Source: Lysobacteraceae bacterium | GTDB lineage: Bacteria > Pseudomonadota > Gammaproteobacteria > Nevskiales > Nevskiaceae | DNA: 64,000 bases | Reading direction: 5' to 3' | Assembly (NCBI GenBank): GCA_013823855.1 | Contig: PNMW01000059.1 | Location: forward strand, 62,001-126,000 | Shown here: piece by piece, positions 38,027-47,173 of the stretch | Position numbering within the stretch: the stretch's first letter is position 1 | Layout: every line of letters begins with the position of its first letter | The notes under the pieces: model-generated | Told to the model about the DNA's origin: nothing | The model's input: only the letters and a program-made list of their open reading frames with translations | Database searches by the model: none | Position numbers and translations under genes: made by a program

Positions 38027-40657
38027 ATGAAAGCCGATTACAGCCCCGTCGAAGTCGAGTCCAGCGCCCAGGCGTTCTGGGCAGCCAACCAGTGCTTCAA
38101 GGCGGTCGAAAAGCCGGGTGCCGACAAGTTCTACTGCCTGTCGATGTTCCCGTACCCGTCCGGCAAGCTGCACATGGGCCACGTGCGCAACTACACGATC
38201 GGCGACGTGATCAGCCGCTACCAGCGGATGAAGGGCAAGAACGTGCTGCAGCCGATCGGCTTCGACGCTTTCGGCCTGCCGGCCGAGAACGCCGCGATCA
38301 AGAACAAGGTGCCGCCGGCCGAGTGGACCTATTCGAACATCGACACCATGTGCGGGCAGCTGAAACAGCTCGGCATCGGCTACGACTGGGATCGGAAACT
38401 CGCCACCTGCGAGCCGGACTACTACCGCTGGCAGCAGTGGTTCTTCACCGAGCTTTTGAAGCGCGGCCTGATCTACCGCCGCAATTCGCGAGTCAACTGG
38501 GACCCGGTCGACCAGACCGTGCTGGCCAACGAGCAGGTCATCGACGGCCGCGGCTGGCGCAGTGGCGCGATCGTCGAGCAGCGCGAGATTCCGCAGTGGT
38601 TCCTGAAGATCACCGCGTACGCCGACGAGCTGCTGGCCGAGGTCAAGCAGCTCGAACACTGGCCGGAAGCGGTGCGGCGCATGCAGGAGAACTGGATCGG
38701 GCGTTCGGAAGGGCTGGAGATCGATTTCACCGTCGCCGGCCGCGACGAGAAGCTGACCGTCTTCACCACCCGTCCGGACACGCTGTACGGCGTCACCTTT
38801 GTGTCGGTGGCCGCCCAGCATCCGCTGGCACTGGAAGCCGCCGCGCGGGATGCCACCGTGGCTGCCTTCGTCGAGGAAGCGAGCCGTGGCGACGTCACCG
38901 AAGCAGCGATGGAAACGATGGAGAAGCGCGGCGTCGCGCTGGGCGTCGACGTCATCCATCCGCTGACTGGCGAACGGATTCCGGTCTATGCCGCGAACTT
39001 CGTGCTGATGAGCTACGGCTCGGGTGCGGTGATGGCGGTGCCGGGGCATGACCAGCGGGATTGGGAGTTCGCGACCAAGTACAACCTGCCGATCAAGCAA
39101 GTGGTGGAAGCAGAGATTCAGTACGCCCATCTCAAAAACCCGGTAAGCAACCCTCAGAACACAAACTTTTATCTATACGTTCCTACTCAATGGAAGGATT
39201 GGTACGCAACAAAAGGCGTTGGTCCATTGGTTAACTCCGCTGAGTTCGACGGCTTGCGCTTCCATGACGCGTTCGACGGCATCGCCGCCAAGCTCGAAGC
39301 GCAGAACGCCGGTCGCCGCCGCATCAACTACCGCCTGCGCGACTGGGGCGTGTCGCGCCAGCGCTACTGGGGTTGCCCGATCCCGATCATCTACTGCGCG
39401 GATTGCGACGCGGTGCCGGTGCCGGCCGACCAGCTGCCGGTGCGGCTGCCGGAAGACCTGGTGCCGGATGGCCGCGGCAACCCGCTCTTGAAGCTCGGCA
39501 GTTTCGTCAACGTGCCGTGCCCGCAGTGCGGCAAGCCGGCCCGCCGCGAGACCGACACCTTCGACACCTTTGTCGATTCGAGCTGGTACTACGCCCGCTT
39601 CGCCAGCGCCGGAAGCCACACCGGCATGGTCGACGAGCGCGCCGCCTACTGGCTGCCGGTCGACCAGTACATCGGCGGCATCGAGCACGCGATCCTGCAT
39701 CTGCTCTACGCGCGCTTCTTCTCCAAGCTGATGCGCGACTGCGGCCTGCCGGCGGTGGCCGAGCCGTTCAAGCGCCTGCTGACCCAGGGCATGGTGCTGG
39801 CCGAAGGCTTCTATCGGACCACCGAGGCCGGTGGCCGCGACTGGATCAATCCGAAGGATGTCGAGCGTGCGGCCGATGGCAGCTACACGCTGAAGTCCAG
39901 TGGCGAGCCGGTGACGGCAGTCGGCCTTGGCACCATGTCGAAGTCCAAGAACAACGGCGTCGATCCGGCGGCGATCATCGAATCGCACGGCGCGGACGCC
40001 GTGCGCCTGTTCATGATGTTCACCGCGCCGCCCGAGCAGACGCTGGAATGGAGCGATGCCGGCATCGACGGCGCACTGCGCTTTCTGAAGCGGGTCTGGA
40101 AGCTGGTGGCCGATCACGCGGCACTCGGCGCCATCGAGCCGCTCGACCGCGCGGCGCTCAACGCCGCGCAGAAGGACATCCGCCGCAAGCTGCACGACCA
40201 GCTGGCCAAGATCAGCGACGACTTCGGCCGCCGCCACAACTACAACACGGCGGTTGCCGCCTGCATGGAACTGGTCAACGCGCTGGCCAAGTTCGACGAC
40301 CGCAGCCCGCAGGGCCGCGCGGTGCTTGGAGAGGCGCTGAGCGCGCTGGTTCGCGTGCTGTCGCCGATCGTGCCGCATGCCGCCCACGAACTGTGGCTGG
40401 CGCTCGGCAACACCTCACCGGTGATCGACGCCGAATGGCCGGAGCCGGAAGCCGATGCCCGCGTGTCGGACAACATCGCGATGGTGGTGCAGATCAACGG
40501 CAAGCTTCGCGGCCAGATCAGCGTGCCGGCCGGGTTGGCGCAGGACGCGATCATCGCCGTCGCGCTGGCCGACGAAGGCGTGCAGCGTTTCCTCGCCGGT
40601 GCGCCGATCAAGAAGCAGGTGGTGGTGCCGGGCAAGCTGGTCAATTTCGTGGTGTGA
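38027..40657 (+). CDS. leuS: leucyl-tRNA synthetase (with an AT-rich internal patch)
   Basis: 876 residues from ATG 38027. HIGH motif in PYPSGKLHMGHVRNY, editing-domain GHDQRDWEFA with its conserved Asp, and KMSKS in GTMSKSKNNGVDP. It charges tRNA-Leu and edits misacylated products. Bases 39110-39240 (residues about 362-405) are only about 46% GC with codons unlike the rest, and encode a loop roughly 20 residues longer than the E. coli counterpart between the editing domain and SAEFDGL. The frame is intact. Confidence 0.97.
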   Translation: MKADYSPVEVESSAQAFWAANQCFKAVEKPGADKFYCLSMFPYPSGKLHMGHVRNYTIGDVISRYQRMKGKNVLQPIGFDAFGLPAENAAIKNKVPPAEWTYSNIDTMCGQLKQLGIGYDWDRKLATCEPDYYRWQQWFFTELLKRGLIYRRNSRVNWDPVDQTVLANEQVIDGRGWRSGAIVEQREIPQWFLKITAYADELLAEVKQLEHWPEAVRRMQENWIGRSEGLEIDFTVAGRDEKLTVFTTRPDTLYGVTFVSVAAQHPLALEAAARDATVAAFVEEASRGDVTEAAMETMEKRGVALGVDVIHPLTGERIPVYAANFVLMSYGSGAVMAVPGHDQRDWEFATKYNLPIKQVVEAEIQYAHLKNPVSNPQNTNFYLYVPTQWKDWYATKGVGPLVNSAEFDGLRFHDAFDGIAAKLEAQNAGRRRINYRLRDWGVSRQRYWGCPIPIIYCADCDAVPVPADQLPVRLPEDLVPDGRGNPLLKLGSFVNVPCPQCGKPARRETDTFDTFVDSSWYYARFASAGSHTGMVDERAAYWLPVDQYIGGIEHAILHLLYARFFSKLMRDCGLPAVAEPFKRLLTQGMVLAEGFYRTTEAGGRDWINPKDVERAADGSYTLKSSGEPVTAVGLGTMSKSKNNGVDPAAIIESHGADAVRLFMMFTAPPEQTLEWSDAGIDGALRFLKRVWKLVADHAALGAIEPLDRAALNAAQKDIRRKLHDQLAKISDDFGRRHNYNTAVAACMELVNALAKFDDRSPQGRAVLGEALSALVRVLSPIVPHAAHELWLALGNTSPVIDAEWPEPEADARVSDNIAMVVQINGKLRGQISVPAGLAQDAIIAVALADEGVQRFLAGAPIKKQVVVPGKLVNFVV

Positions 40658-40664
40658 TCCGCGC

Positions 40665-41255
40665 ATGAATCTCGTTCGACCGATCGGCATCTCGCTCGCC
40701 GCGCTGGCGCTGGCCGCCTGCGGCTTCCATCCGGTGGGCAGCCGGCCGCTGCCGAAGGCGCTGCGCTCGGTGCACGTCGAACTGGTCGATCCGTATCGGG
40801 TCACCGCGCCGCCGGTCGAGGAAGCCCTGAAGGCCCGCATCGTCCGCGGCGGCGGTGAAGTGATGTCCAGGGCCGACGATGCGACCGCCGTGCTGCGGCT
40901 GTCGGATCTGCGCGAAGCCCAGGAAGTGCTGTCGATCGGCACCGACGGGCGCGCCATCGAATATCGCCTGGTGACCCGGGTGACTTTCGAGATGCGCCGC
41001 GTGGTCGACGGCAAGGCGGAGATCCTGATCGCCCCGGAATCGCAGACCGTGTCGCGCGATTACAGCTTCAGCGCCCAGCAGATTCTCGCCAAGGAAGCCG
41101 AAGAGGCGCGCCTGCGCCGCTACATCCAGGACGAACTGGCCGAGCGGGTGCTGCTGCGGGTCGAGGCGCGGCTGGTGTCGGTCGATCCGGACGCGCCGAC
41201 GGTCAGGCCCGGCATCGTGCCAGCAGTCGAACCGGGTGCAGCACCTCCGGGCTGA
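40665..41255 (+). CDS. lptE: LPS-assembly lipoprotein LptE
   Basis: 196 residues from ATG 40665. The lipobox is LAACG; the mature part begins GFHPVGSRPLP, matching LptE, the plug of the LptD outer-membrane LPS translocon. It follows leuS by seven bases, the conserved order, but the usual next gene holA is missing. Its last 53 bases overlap the 3' end of the convergent GlcF-like gene. Confidence 0.9.
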   Translation: MNLVRPIGISLAALALAACGFHPVGSRPLPKALRSVHVELVDPYRVTAPPVEEALKARIVRGGGEVMSRADDATAVLRLSDLREAQEVLSIGTDGRAIEYRLVTRVTFEMRRVVDGKAEILIAPESQTVSRDYSFSAQQILAKEAEEARLRRYIQDELAERVLLRVEARLVSVDPDAPTVRPGIVPAVEPGAAPPG

Positions 41256-42429
41256 GCCCGCCGGCCCGGCGCAGACCGCCGGCCAGATGCAGCGCGCAGC
41301 CGATGTTGGCGCTGACGATCAGATCCGGTGCCAGCGCGTCGATCGCATCAAGCTTGGGCTGCAACAGGGCATCGGCCTCGGCCGGATGGGCGATGAAATG
41401 CGTGCCGGCTGCGCCGCAGCAGCGGCCCGTGGCATCCAGTTCGACGATCCGAAGTGCCGGAATGCGGGCCAGCAGCGTGCGCAGCGCGTCGCCGCGACGG
41501 ATCACGTTCTTCTGCGTGCACGGCTCGTGGATCGCCACGGTCAGCGGTGTCGCCCGGAAGCGCAGCCGCTTGCCGTGCTCAAGCAGGAAATCGACCGGAT
41601 CACGCAGCCGGCGGCTGATGCCATCGCCGCCGTCGATCAGCCTCGGGTAATCCGCCAGCGTGGCCGCGCAGCCGGTCGCCAGTGGCAGGATCGGGTCGCC
41701 GGCATCGCCGAACGCCGCACGGTTGCGCGCCGCCAGATGCGCGGCGCGGGCGGGATCACCGGCGTGCTGGTCGATCGCGCCGCAGCAGGTTTGCGCCGCG
41801 GGGCGGCGGGCGAGGTAGCCACAATCGGCAAGCAGGGCGGCGAGGTCGTCGGCCAGTGCCGGATCGGCGATGTCGCCGACGCAGCCGCTGAAGATCGCCA
41901 CCGTCCCGCGCACCGCGGCGACTGCCGCAGACGCGTGATGATGCCGGCGGCGCGGTGCCGGCAGCAGCGATTCGAGCCGCGCCAGCGATCCGCGGCCGAG
42001 CAGACGAAAGCGCCGGATCAGCGCCTGCAGGCCGCTCGCGGCATGCAGGCGCAGCAGCAGCGCCAGCATTCGTCGCAATGGCCGCAGCGACAGCACGGCG
42101 CTGGTCCAGCGGGACCGCCGCAGGCGGGTCGGGCGCGCCTCGGCCAGCAGCGCGCGGCCGGCGTCGATCAAGGCGCCGTAGGGCACGCTCGCCGGGCAGA
42201 CGTGCTCGCAGGCGCGGCAGCCGAGGCAGTCGTCCAGGTGGCGCTCGACGGTGGATGACGGGACAATGCGGCCGGTCGCCAGCCCCTGCATCAACATGAT
42301 CCGGCCGCGTGGCGAGTCCGCTTCGTTGCGCGACTGCCCGTAGGTCGGGCAGTGCGGCAGGCACAGCCCGCATTTCACGCACAGGTCGGCATCGGCAAGC
42401 GGAAACGGGCGCGATTCTGGCGTCGGCAT
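41203..42429 (-). CDS. glcF: GlcF-like iron-sulfur subunit of glycolate oxidase
   Basis: 408 residues, the size of E. coli GlcF. Two 4Fe-4S motifs are in CVKCGLCLPHCPTY and CLGCRACEHVCP (residues 17-75). Two CCG domains follow, with TCCGAIDQHAGD and RCCGAAGTHF. GlcF carries electrons from the GlcD/E flavoprotein during glycolate oxidation. No glcD or glcE adjoins, so it may serve another FAD-linked dehydrogenase such as a lactate dehydrogenase. Confidence 0.88.
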   Translation of the reverse strand: MPTPESRPFPLADADLCVKCGLCLPHCPTYGQSRNEADSPRGRIMLMQGLATGRIVPSSTVERHLDDCLGCRACEHVCPASVPYGALIDAGRALLAEARPTRLRRSRWTSAVLSLRPLRRMLALLLRLHAASGLQALIRRFRLLGRGSLARLESLLPAPRRRHHHASAAVAAVRGTVAIFSGCVGDIADPALADDLAALLADCGYLARRPAAQTCCGAIDQHAGDPARAAHLAARNRAAFGDAGDPILPLATGCAATLADYPRLIDGGDGISRRLRDPVDFLLEHGKRLRFRATPLTVAIHEPCTQKNVIRRGDALRTLLARIPALRIVELDATGRCCGAAGTHFIAHPAEADALLQPKLDAIDALAPDLIVSANIGCALHLAGGLRRAGGLSPEVLHPVRLLARCRA

Positions 42430-42518
42430 GGTGGCCGGACGCTAGCACAGCCCGATGCCGGTCCGGCCACCAACACCCGCGTGAATCCGAACCCCGATCC
42501 CTGGAGGAACCCCTGCCG

Positions 42519-43376
42519 ATGTCCGTGAAGCCGATGGCCTGCCCGCTGTTGCCCCGTGCCGCCCTGCTGCTGTCCCTGATGGCCGGCAGCGGCCTGGCGA
42601 TTGCCGATGACGAGCCGGCACCCGCGCCCGAAGCCGGGCCCGAGGCCAGTACCGAAGCCAGCGCCGAGATCCGCACTGAGGCTGGCGCCGAGGCGCCGGC
42701 TGCGGAAGTGCCGGCGCCTGCGGCCAAGTCGCCGTGGCTGGGCGATCTCGCGATCGGCGTCGTCAACACGTCGGGCAACACCCGCACGCGGTCGGTGAAC
42801 GTGCGTGGTGCGCTGGAGTACCGGCGCAGCCGCTGGGGCAACCGTTTCAGCGCCCTGGCGTTCAGCGGCACCCGCGACGGCCTGACCACCGACGAGCGTT
42901 ATTCGGCGGCCAACAAGACCGATCTGCAGTTCGACGAGCGGAATTACGCGTACACCAACATCGCCTACGACAACGACCGCTTCGCCGGTGTCGCCGAGCG
43001 CTATGCGGTGACGCTCGGCTACGGCCGCCACCTGCTGACCGGGCCGGTGCACACGCTCGACATCGAAACCGGCGTCGGTGCCAACCGTACCCGCGATCAG
43101 GACGATCTCTACGAGACCGCGGCGATCGCCACCTTCGGCGGCAAGTACATCTGGGCGATTTCCCCGAACGCCGAGTTCAGCCAGACGCTGCGCACCGAAG
43201 CCGGCAAGACCAACATCTACGTCAACCCCATCTCGGCGCTGAAGCTGACCATCGTCGGCAACCTGTTCGCGACCTTCAATCACGAAATCCGCTACAACTC
43301 GCAGGTCCCGGACGGCCTTCGCCACGTCGACCAGATCTCCACCATCAACCTCGGATACACGTTCGGAACGCCATGA
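42519..43376 (+). CDS. DUF481 outer-membrane protein
   Basis: 285 residues from ATG 42519 with GGAGGA upstream. A Sec signal (to about residue 29) is followed by an acidic Pro/Ala/Glu low-complexity stretch (30-68). The DUF481 barrel follows: LAIGVVNTSGNTRTRSVN, RNYAYTNIAYDNDRFAG and terminal STINLGYTFG. It is probably an outer-membrane salt-stress-type (YdiY-like) barrel. Its stop overlaps the ferredoxin start (ATGA). Confidence 0.88.
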   Translation: MSVKPMACPLLPRAALLLSLMAGSGLAIADDEPAPAPEAGPEASTEASAEIRTEAGAEAPAAEVPAPAAKSPWLGDLAIGVVNTSGNTRTRSVNVRGALEYRRSRWGNRFSALAFSGTRDGLTTDERYSAANKTDLQFDERNYAYTNIAYDNDRFAGVAERYAVTLGYGRHLLTGPVHTLDIETGVGANRTRDQDDLYETAAIATFGGKYIWAISPNAEFSQTLRTEAGKTNIYVNPISALKLTIVGNLFATFNHEIRYNSQVPDGLRHVDQISTINLGYTFGTP

Positions 43377-43711
43377 GCGACGCAGAGACCCAGCCGGTAC
43401 CGGACCCGTACTTCCGGCATCACGTGTTCTTCTGCTGCAACCAGCGCAGCGATGGCCGCGCGTCCTGCGAGGATCACGGCGCCACGGCGCTGCGCGATTA
43501 CTGCAAGCAGAAGGTCAAGAAGGCGGCGATCACCGGCGTCGGCCGCGCCCGCGTCAACCAGGCGGGCTGTCTCGATCGCTGCGAGCAGGGGCCGGTGATG
43601 GTGGTCTACCCGGAAGGCGTCTGGTACCGCTACGCGAATCAGGCCGATGTCGACGAGATCGTCGCCGAACACCTGGTCAAGGGGGTTCCGGTGACTCGGC
43701 TGCGGATCTGA
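43373..43711 (+). CDS. thioredoxin-like 2Fe-2S ferredoxin
   Basis: 112 residues from ATG 43373. Cysteine ligands appear in HHVFFCCNQRSDGRASC (Cys21/22 and 32) and AGCLDRCEQGPVMVVYPEG, the arrangement of the thioredoxin-like (NuoE-type) 2Fe-2S family. A small soluble electron carrier whose partner is unknown. It is translationally coupled to the DUF481 gene and overlaps the 3' end of mltF by 35 bases. Confidence 0.9.
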   Translation: MSDAETQPVPDPYFRHHVFFCCNQRSDGRASCEDHGATALRDYCKQKVKKAAITGVGRARVNQAGCLDRCEQGPVMVVYPEGVWYRYANQADVDEIVAEHLVKGVPVTRLRI

Positions 43712-45116
43712 TCGCGGCCGCCTGCGCTTCGGTGCTCGGGGCGACGGTCGCCTCGCCGGTCATCCACAGCAGCACGTCGTAATAGTTGCGCACGTTGGTG
43801 ACGAAGCGCACGGCTTCGCCGCCGCGCGCGTAGCCGTGCTTGGTCTGCGAGTACCACTGCTCCTGGGACAGCCGACGCATGCCTTCGAGCACATCGGGCC
43901 AGTGATTGGGATTCTTGCCGACCTTCTGGGCCAGCTTGCGGGCGTCGTGCAGGTGACCCAGGCCCTGGTTGTAGGCGGCCAGCGCCATCCAGGTGCGATC
44001 CGGTTCAGCGATCGACGCCGGCATCTTGCGCAGCAGCTGCTGGAAGTAGCGGGCACCGCCTTCGATGCTCTGCGCGGCGTCCTCGCGATCGCGCACCTCC
44101 ATGTGCTGGGCGGTGTCCGTGGTCAGCATCATGATGCCGCGCACGCCGGTATAGCTGACCGCATCCGGATCCCACTTCGACTCCTGGTAGCCGATCGCCG
44201 CAAGCGTGCGCCAGTCCAGGCCATAGCGCTCGGCGGCGTCCTCGAAGTGCCGCTGGTACTTCGGCAGCCGTTCCTTGACGTCGGTGACGAAGCGGACCAC
44301 GCCCAGATACTCGTCGTTCTCGACCACCCCGAAATGGCGATCGCGCAGGCGCGCCAGCTCCACTTCCGGAAAAGTCGTCAGGTAGTGCTGAACCTTGTCG
44401 TAGAGGCTGGCGTCGCGGCCCGAGGGCAGCGCCCAGGCGATGTCCTCGTTGCCGGACAGGTCGAAGGCTACCTTCAGCTTGGGCGCATGACGACGGTTCA
44501 GCGCCACCAGATCGGAATTGGCGATCGTGTAGGTCAGCTCGCCATCGGCGACCCGGGCCAGCAGATCGTTGCCGCCGGCATCCGGAACTTCCAGCCATTG
44601 CAGCGTCGGGTAGCGGCTGGCGCGCAGCTGGACCAGCCGCTCGGCCATCGAGCTGCCGAGCGGCACCGCCAGCTTGCCGTCGAGGTCGCCCGGGTCGCGC
44701 GGTTTCTTCTGGTCGGCCCGGTAGACCAGCTGCTGGCGCACCGTCTGCACCGGCTTGGTGAAGCGGACCTGCGCGCTGCGCGCGGCAGTGACATTGATGC
44801 CGGCAGCGCCGATGTCGACCTTGCCGCCTGCCACGTAGTCGAGCACCTGTGCGCCGTTGGAAAGGTAGACCAGTTCCAGCTTGACGCCGAGCTGCTCGGC
44901 GAAGCCGCGCAGCAGATCGCATTCGTAGCCGGTCGGGCCGGCCGGGCCATCGAAGCAGGTGGTCGGGCTGTTGGTCGTCGCGACCCGCAGCACGCCATTG
45001 CCGCGCACCCGTTCGAGCGTGCCGGGATGCGGCGAGCAGGTGGCCAGCACCACCAGCGCGACCGCAGCCACGATCGCGCTGCGCAGCGCCCAGGCCTGGC
45101 GCGGCGTCGCCGTCAT
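43677..45116 (-). CDS. mltF: membrane-bound lytic murein transglycosylase F
   Basis: 479 residues. The N-terminal signal with a Cys in LVVLATCSP suggests a lipoprotein. A solute-binding (SBP_bac_3-like) domain covers about residues 35-265. The SLT catalytic domain then shows GYQESKWDPDAVSYTGVRGIMML with the catalytic Glu and MALAAYNQGLGH. This domain pair defines MltF, which cleaves peptidoglycan to anhydromuropeptides. Confidence 0.93.
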   Translation of the reverse strand: MTATPRQAWALRSAIVAAVALVVLATCSPHPGTLERVRGNGVLRVATTNSPTTCFDGPAGPTGYECDLLRGFAEQLGVKLELVYLSNGAQVLDYVAGGKVDIGAAGINVTAARSAQVRFTKPVQTVRQQLVYRADQKKPRDPGDLDGKLAVPLGSSMAERLVQLRASRYPTLQWLEVPDAGGNDLLARVADGELTYTIANSDLVALNRRHAPKLKVAFDLSGNEDIAWALPSGRDASLYDKVQHYLTTFPEVELARLRDRHFGVVENDEYLGVVRFVTDVKERLPKYQRHFEDAAERYGLDWRTLAAIGYQESKWDPDAVSYTGVRGIMMLTTDTAQHMEVRDREDAAQSIEGGARYFQQLLRKMPASIAEPDRTWMALAAYNQGLGHLHDARKLAQKVGKNPNHWPDVLEGMRRLSQEQWYSQTKHGYARGGEAVRFVTNVRNYYDVLLWMTGEATVAPSTEAQAAAIRSAAESPEPP

Positions 45117-45391
45117 CGTCTAGCAGCTCCCCTTGTCATGTCCCGTCTCGCCTGACTGCAGCCACGCGAACCTCGGTCCGGTGGCGGTGTTGTTCTGGTC
45201 TCCGCAGCGGCGCGGGTCGGCTGGGGCACTGCCGACGCCCAACCTGAAATCCGATGCCCGCCGCCCGGCTGGCTTTGCGATCGCGCAAAAAGTCCTGCGC
45301 AGCCCCAACCGGATTGATAGAATAGTCGGGCTGCAGCAACAAAGCCCGTGTCCGGAATCGACCCTCCGGCATGTTGGCGCTGACGCAACGC

Positions 45392-45479
<88 letters not shown>

Positions 45480-45500
45480 TTCCTTGTTCATTTCGACAGA

Positions 45501-45524
45501 AGCCCCTGGAATCAGGGGCTTTTT
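45501..45524 (+). terminator. terminator of the tRNA-Ser transcript
   Basis: AGCCCCTG, GAAT loop, CAGGGGCT form a perfect 8-bp stem followed by TTTTT, 22 bases beyond the tRNA CCA end. Beyond it, to 45729, I see no gene. Confidence 0.9.
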
Positions 45525-45729
45525 CGTTCCGGCCTGCGCCGCATTTCCCCGACTGTCCCGTCCCGTTGCAGGACGGGAAGTGGGGCGAAACGAGGCCGAG
45601 ATAACGTCCCCCACACCCAGCAGTGCCGTCATGAGCGATCTCAGCACGGCGGCAACGTGTCGTGCCCACCGACTCCTGAAGTGACGGCCTGGGCTGGCTT
45701 CGGGCATCCACCCGTTCACGTATCGGCGA

Positions 45730-45948
45730 TCAGGCCGTCAGGTGATCGACGATCCGACGCGCAAGCGGCGCTACTACCATCACGGCCGGAAAGGTGATCA
45801 CCCGCGCGGATGGCCATGATTCCAACCAGGCCGTTCCCCGTGCCGAATCAAAGCCCGACAGCCGGACGGCGGAAATTCCGGAGATGGTCAGCGACATCAT
45901 CCCCGGCAGGATGAAGCTGAACAGCAAGGGGTGCTTGCGCCTCATCAT
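45730..45948 (-). CDS. DUF2798 small membrane protein
   Basis: 72 residues from ATG 45948 (a second ATG follows). Two membrane helices: PLLFSFILPGMMSLTISGISAV and WPSARVITFPAVMVVAPLARRIV, matching the DUF2798 family of unknown function. Its ATGA start overlaps the stop of the flavodoxin gene, so it belongs to the MerR-controlled cluster, and it is the only gene of that cluster besides the regulator with an intact frame. Confidence 0.8.
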   Translation of the reverse strand: MMRRKHPLLFSFILPGMMSLTISGISAVRLSGFDSARGTAWLESWPSARVITFPAVMVVAPLARRIVDHLTA

Positions 45949-46543
45949 GCGGGTTCTTCCTGTCGCTGCGTGGCCGGAGTTTCCTGCTTCAGACGGTCCA
46001 GGGTTCGGGCGAAGTTCTGCCCGAACAACTGCGCACCCCGCTTGTCGCCAGCGGGAAATGCGTCTGCTGCCGCGCCGTGTCCCGCCTGCGCCATCAGGCC
46101 CACCCATGAACCGACGCGGTTAGCGGCGTCGTCGTAAGGCACCCCGGCATGCTGCTCGGGAACGATGGGATTGCCGACCCGGATCATCCCATGCTGCATG
46201 CAGAACACCAGCATCGACATCAGCGCCGACTGCCTGTCCCCCGATGGTAGAGACGACACGGTGAAGCCGGCAGCGAGCTTCCCCTTGAGCTTCTGCTGGC
46301 GCCAAAGGCCGCCAGTCTTGTCCATCAGGGTCTCGAAGGTCCCGGAAACGCCGCCGAGGTAGGTCGGCGATCCCAGGATCAGGCCGTCGTACGAAACGAG
46401 TGCGTCAGGGTCGGCGATCGGGTTCTCGGCTCTCAGCCGTTCGACCTGCGCCAACGTGTCGCGGGATGCACCCCGGCAACCCGTCGTGCGATGAATTCGG
46501 TGTGCCCGTGGGCACTGTGAAAGACGACAGCAATGCTGTTCAT
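45945..46543 (-). pseudogene. frameshifted flavodoxin/WrbA-like NAD(P)H oxidoreductase
   Basis: The protein starts at 46543 (MNSIAVVFHSAHGHTEFIARRVA), but the frame then breaks. The rest (GASRDTLAQVERL, LILGSPTYLGGVSGTFETLMD, GKLAAGFTVS, MQHGMIRVGNP) continues in another frame to 45945. One G missing from the run at 46472-46475 explains the shift. With it restored, a normal flavodoxin-family protein of about 199 residues results, probably an FMN-dependent quinone reductase. A sequencing error is possible; two more shifts lie in the next gene. Confidence 0.8.
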
Positions 46544-46579
46544 GGCCTCGGATCCCTGGGTTGGAAGAGGGGGGCAGGT

Positions 46580-47090
46580 TCATCGCGCCGGCAGGGTCAG
46601 CGCCTCGGCAGCCACGAACAGGCCGACACCGAATACCGTGTGGTTCATGAGGCTGCGCAGGCAGTTCGGCAGTGGCTTCGGGGTCTTGCTCGCAAGAAAG
46701 CCGAGGCCCATGGCCGGCTGCATGACCAGCAGCGGTGCCGTGACGGAGGCGATCCCGAACAAGAGGGCGGGCGCAAGCGTGGGCGTTTCGATCCAGCGAA
46801 AGCCCGTCGATGCCGCAAGCAAGCTGCCGAAGCCGAAGCCGAAGCCGAAGCCGATGCCGGTCGGTAGTGCACGGTCCAGCCCAGCGCGCGTTCCCCCGAT
46901 ACGGGAGCTGCGTTCGCGATCGACGCATGCGCGAATCGACCTCGCGCCAGATGCCCTGCCCAGCGTCCGATCATGGCGAATTCAGGGTCTGGACGCCGAG
47001 CCGGCGCAGCAGCGTCAGCCAAATATCCATGACCGCAGTGGAGCCGAAGCCGATCGCGAAAATCGTCGGCAGCAATGATGGCGTTGACAT
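46580..47090 (-). pseudogene. frameshifted DUF2938 membrane protein
   Basis: Three frames together give one DUF2938-like protein. From ATG 47090: LLPTIFAIGFGSTAVMDIWL, shifting near 46975-46985 to FAMIGRWAGHLARGRF and GERALGWTVHY, then shifting near 46865 to GIGFGFG...ASTGFRWIETP, PLLVMQPAMGLGFLASKTP and HTVFGVGLFVA. Each shift looks like one missing base. A GCCGAA hexamer repeat (46827-46852) encodes the Gly-Phe run. DUF2938 proteins are small inner-membrane proteins of unknown function. Confidence 0.75.
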
Positions 47091-47133
47091 GATCCAACCC
47101 GCTGAATGCTCGCGGTCGGATGACCGCGAGATC

Positions 47134-47166
47134 ACTCTACGAGTTGAAGTCGACTTCAACGCAAGA
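47134..47166 (-). promoter_or_regulatory. MerR-type promoter/operator between the regulator and its target cluster
   Basis: An 18-bp perfect palindrome GTTGAAGTCGACTTCAAC occupies 47143-47160. On the minus strand TTGCGT (-35; its last two bases begin the palindrome) and TAGAGT (-10, 47139-47134) are 19 bp apart. Such over-long spacers with an internal dyad are the hallmark of MerR-activated promoters, and the geometry equals that of the E. coli soxS promoter. It would drive the DUF2938-flavodoxin-DUF2798 cluster and let the regulator repress itself. Confidence 0.8.
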
Positions 47167-47173
47167 GGGCAGC

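Noticed and set aside
39110..39240. AT-rich patch in leuS as an intein, intron or insertion sequence
   Set aside because: The segment is about 130 bases, in frame, with no splicing motifs, inverted ends or target duplication.
46827..46852. GCCGAA hexamer repeat taken as a CRISPR or phase-variation tract
   Set aside because: Repeat units are six bases with no spacers, so it is not CRISPR. Changes in hexamer number keep the reading frame, so it cannot be an on/off switch; the actual frameshift lies beside it.
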